From assembly GCA_012523305.1 (NCBI GenBank), contig JAAYIV010000021.1:1-50262 (forward strand): a stretch of 50,262 bases of DNA, given 5' to 3'. A program made the position numbers and the translations under genes. Every line of letters starts with the position of its first letter. Position 1 is the first letter of the stretch. The notes beneath the pieces were generated by a model that was not told where the DNA came from, ran no database searches, and saw nothing but the letters and a program-made list of their open reading frames with translations. Positions 50,141 through 50,262 of this stretch are shown here, piece by piece. The stretch comes from Spirochaetales bacterium (lineage in GTDB: Bacteria; Spirochaetota; Spirochaetia; Sphaerochaetales; Sphaerochaetaceae).

Positions 50141-50262
50141 GTATGACGGGCATGTCATCATTCTTGGGTGAAATTCCCAAGGGGCGTAGTTGCCGACGAA
50201 CCCGATAGCGACTTGCAAGTCTCACACCGCGAGGTGTGGGAGGGAAGAAGCAATAGCGAAAT
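50141..50262 (+). mobile_element. Group II intron, 5' end (class C-like), continues past window
   Basis: The sequence starting GTATGACGGGCATGTCAT right after the terminator matches the layout of domain I of bacterial group II introns. It has a GTATG boundary (consensus GUGYG) and a stem ATGAC/GTCAT around GGGC. A GGGTGAAATTCCC hairpin has the 6-base stem CTTGGG/CCCAAG at 50163-50181. GACTT/AAGTC (50210-50221) follows, then a CACACC/GGTGTG hairpin capped by a GCGA tetraloop (50223-50238) and the GGAAGAAGC segment. From memory, the order resembles the Oceanobacillus iheyensis intron, but no alignment was run. Insertion directly after a terminator hairpin is the known habit of class C introns. 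The reverse transcriptase/maturase gene should lie in later domains, outside the window. Confidence 0.82.

Noticed and set aside
50160-50181. GGGTGAAATTCCC looks like the start of an FMN riboswitch
   Set aside because: The following conserved RFN stems are absent. The order of hairpins, the GCGA-capped stem and the GGAAGAAGC block instead match group II intron domain I, and it lies behind a terminator rather than before a flavin gene.

Overview
The window is a densely packed bacterial chromosome segment with moderate GC content, about 46 protein genes on both strands and no tRNA, rRNA, CRISPR array or prophage that I can see. Gene content and style suggest a spirochaete, most likely a Sphaerochaeta/Treponema relative. 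The signs are a pyrophosphate-type phosphofructokinase of the long spirochaetal form, a short omega-like RNA polymerase subunit, a MurE without the usual DNPR motif, PorV-like outer-membrane proteins, and several conserved hypotheticals. This placement is an inference from protein families, not a measured phylogeny.

Layout. 1-1547 (minus): end of an iron/cobalamin-type uptake operon (binding protein, FecCD permease cut by the window edge). 1609-5736 (plus): proA-proB, a glycosyltransferase-like gene and an N-acetylmuramoyl-alanine amidase, all overlapping. 5726-13738 (minus): murE-ddl-dinB-trmL-proC-serS-pncB, mixing cell-wall, translation, proline and NAD genes. 13831-16571 (plus): an orphan adenine-methylase-like protein and a PorV-like outer-membrane protein. 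16581-16860: a 56-residue zinc-ribbon gene with its own promoter and terminator. 16879-20942 (plus): murC, yicC, a CMP-kinase-like gene, an omega-like gene and miaA. 20925-25951 (minus): folC-rqcH-Memo-like-membrane protein, overlapping at every junction. 26162-28230 (plus): acyl-CoA synthetase and yhbY. 28225-31515 (minus): GH20 hexosaminidase and PPi-phosphofructokinase. 31639-35290 (plus): GH2 beta-galactosidase, a DUF188 protein and a cysteine-rich LuxR-type regulator. 35223-36611 (minus): asnS. 36868-42976 (plus): Spx/ArsC-like, beta-lactamase-fold hydrolase, second acyl-CoA synthetase, DAHP synthase, DJ-1/PfpI and DUF1846. 43043-43678: a second cytidylate-kinase-like gene. 43728-45062 (minus): ackA. 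45197-46543: a probable outer-membrane protein. 46521-47441 (minus): murB. 47510-50090 (plus): cysS, an ECF-like sigma factor and its anti-sigma factor. 50141-50262: the first ~120 bases of a group II intron placed directly after the terminator of the sigma operon.

Together the genes cover peptidoglycan precursor synthesis (murB, murC, murE, ddl, amidase), complete proline synthesis from glutamate (proA, proB, proC), fermentative carbon metabolism (PPi-PFK, acetate kinase, two glycosidases), translation (serS, asnS, cysS, miaA, trmL, rqcH, yhbY) and envelope functions. The longest gene-free stretch is 36612-36867 (256 bases); it holds two divergent promoters and a small repeat.

The most interesting points are the intron at a terminator; promoters whose -10 box sits six bases before the start codon (hexosaminidase, murB), implying leaderless mRNAs; an adenine methylase whose catalytic DPPY motif reads DPPA; a metal-site-degenerate Memo homologue translationally coupled to an unusual membrane protein; a LuxR-type regulator with 12 cysteines in its sensor half; and coding overlaps at five of six tail-to-tail junctions. 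I did not find a clear multi-gene system that I would call wholly new. The folC-rqcH-Memo-membrane protein unit is the closest candidate.
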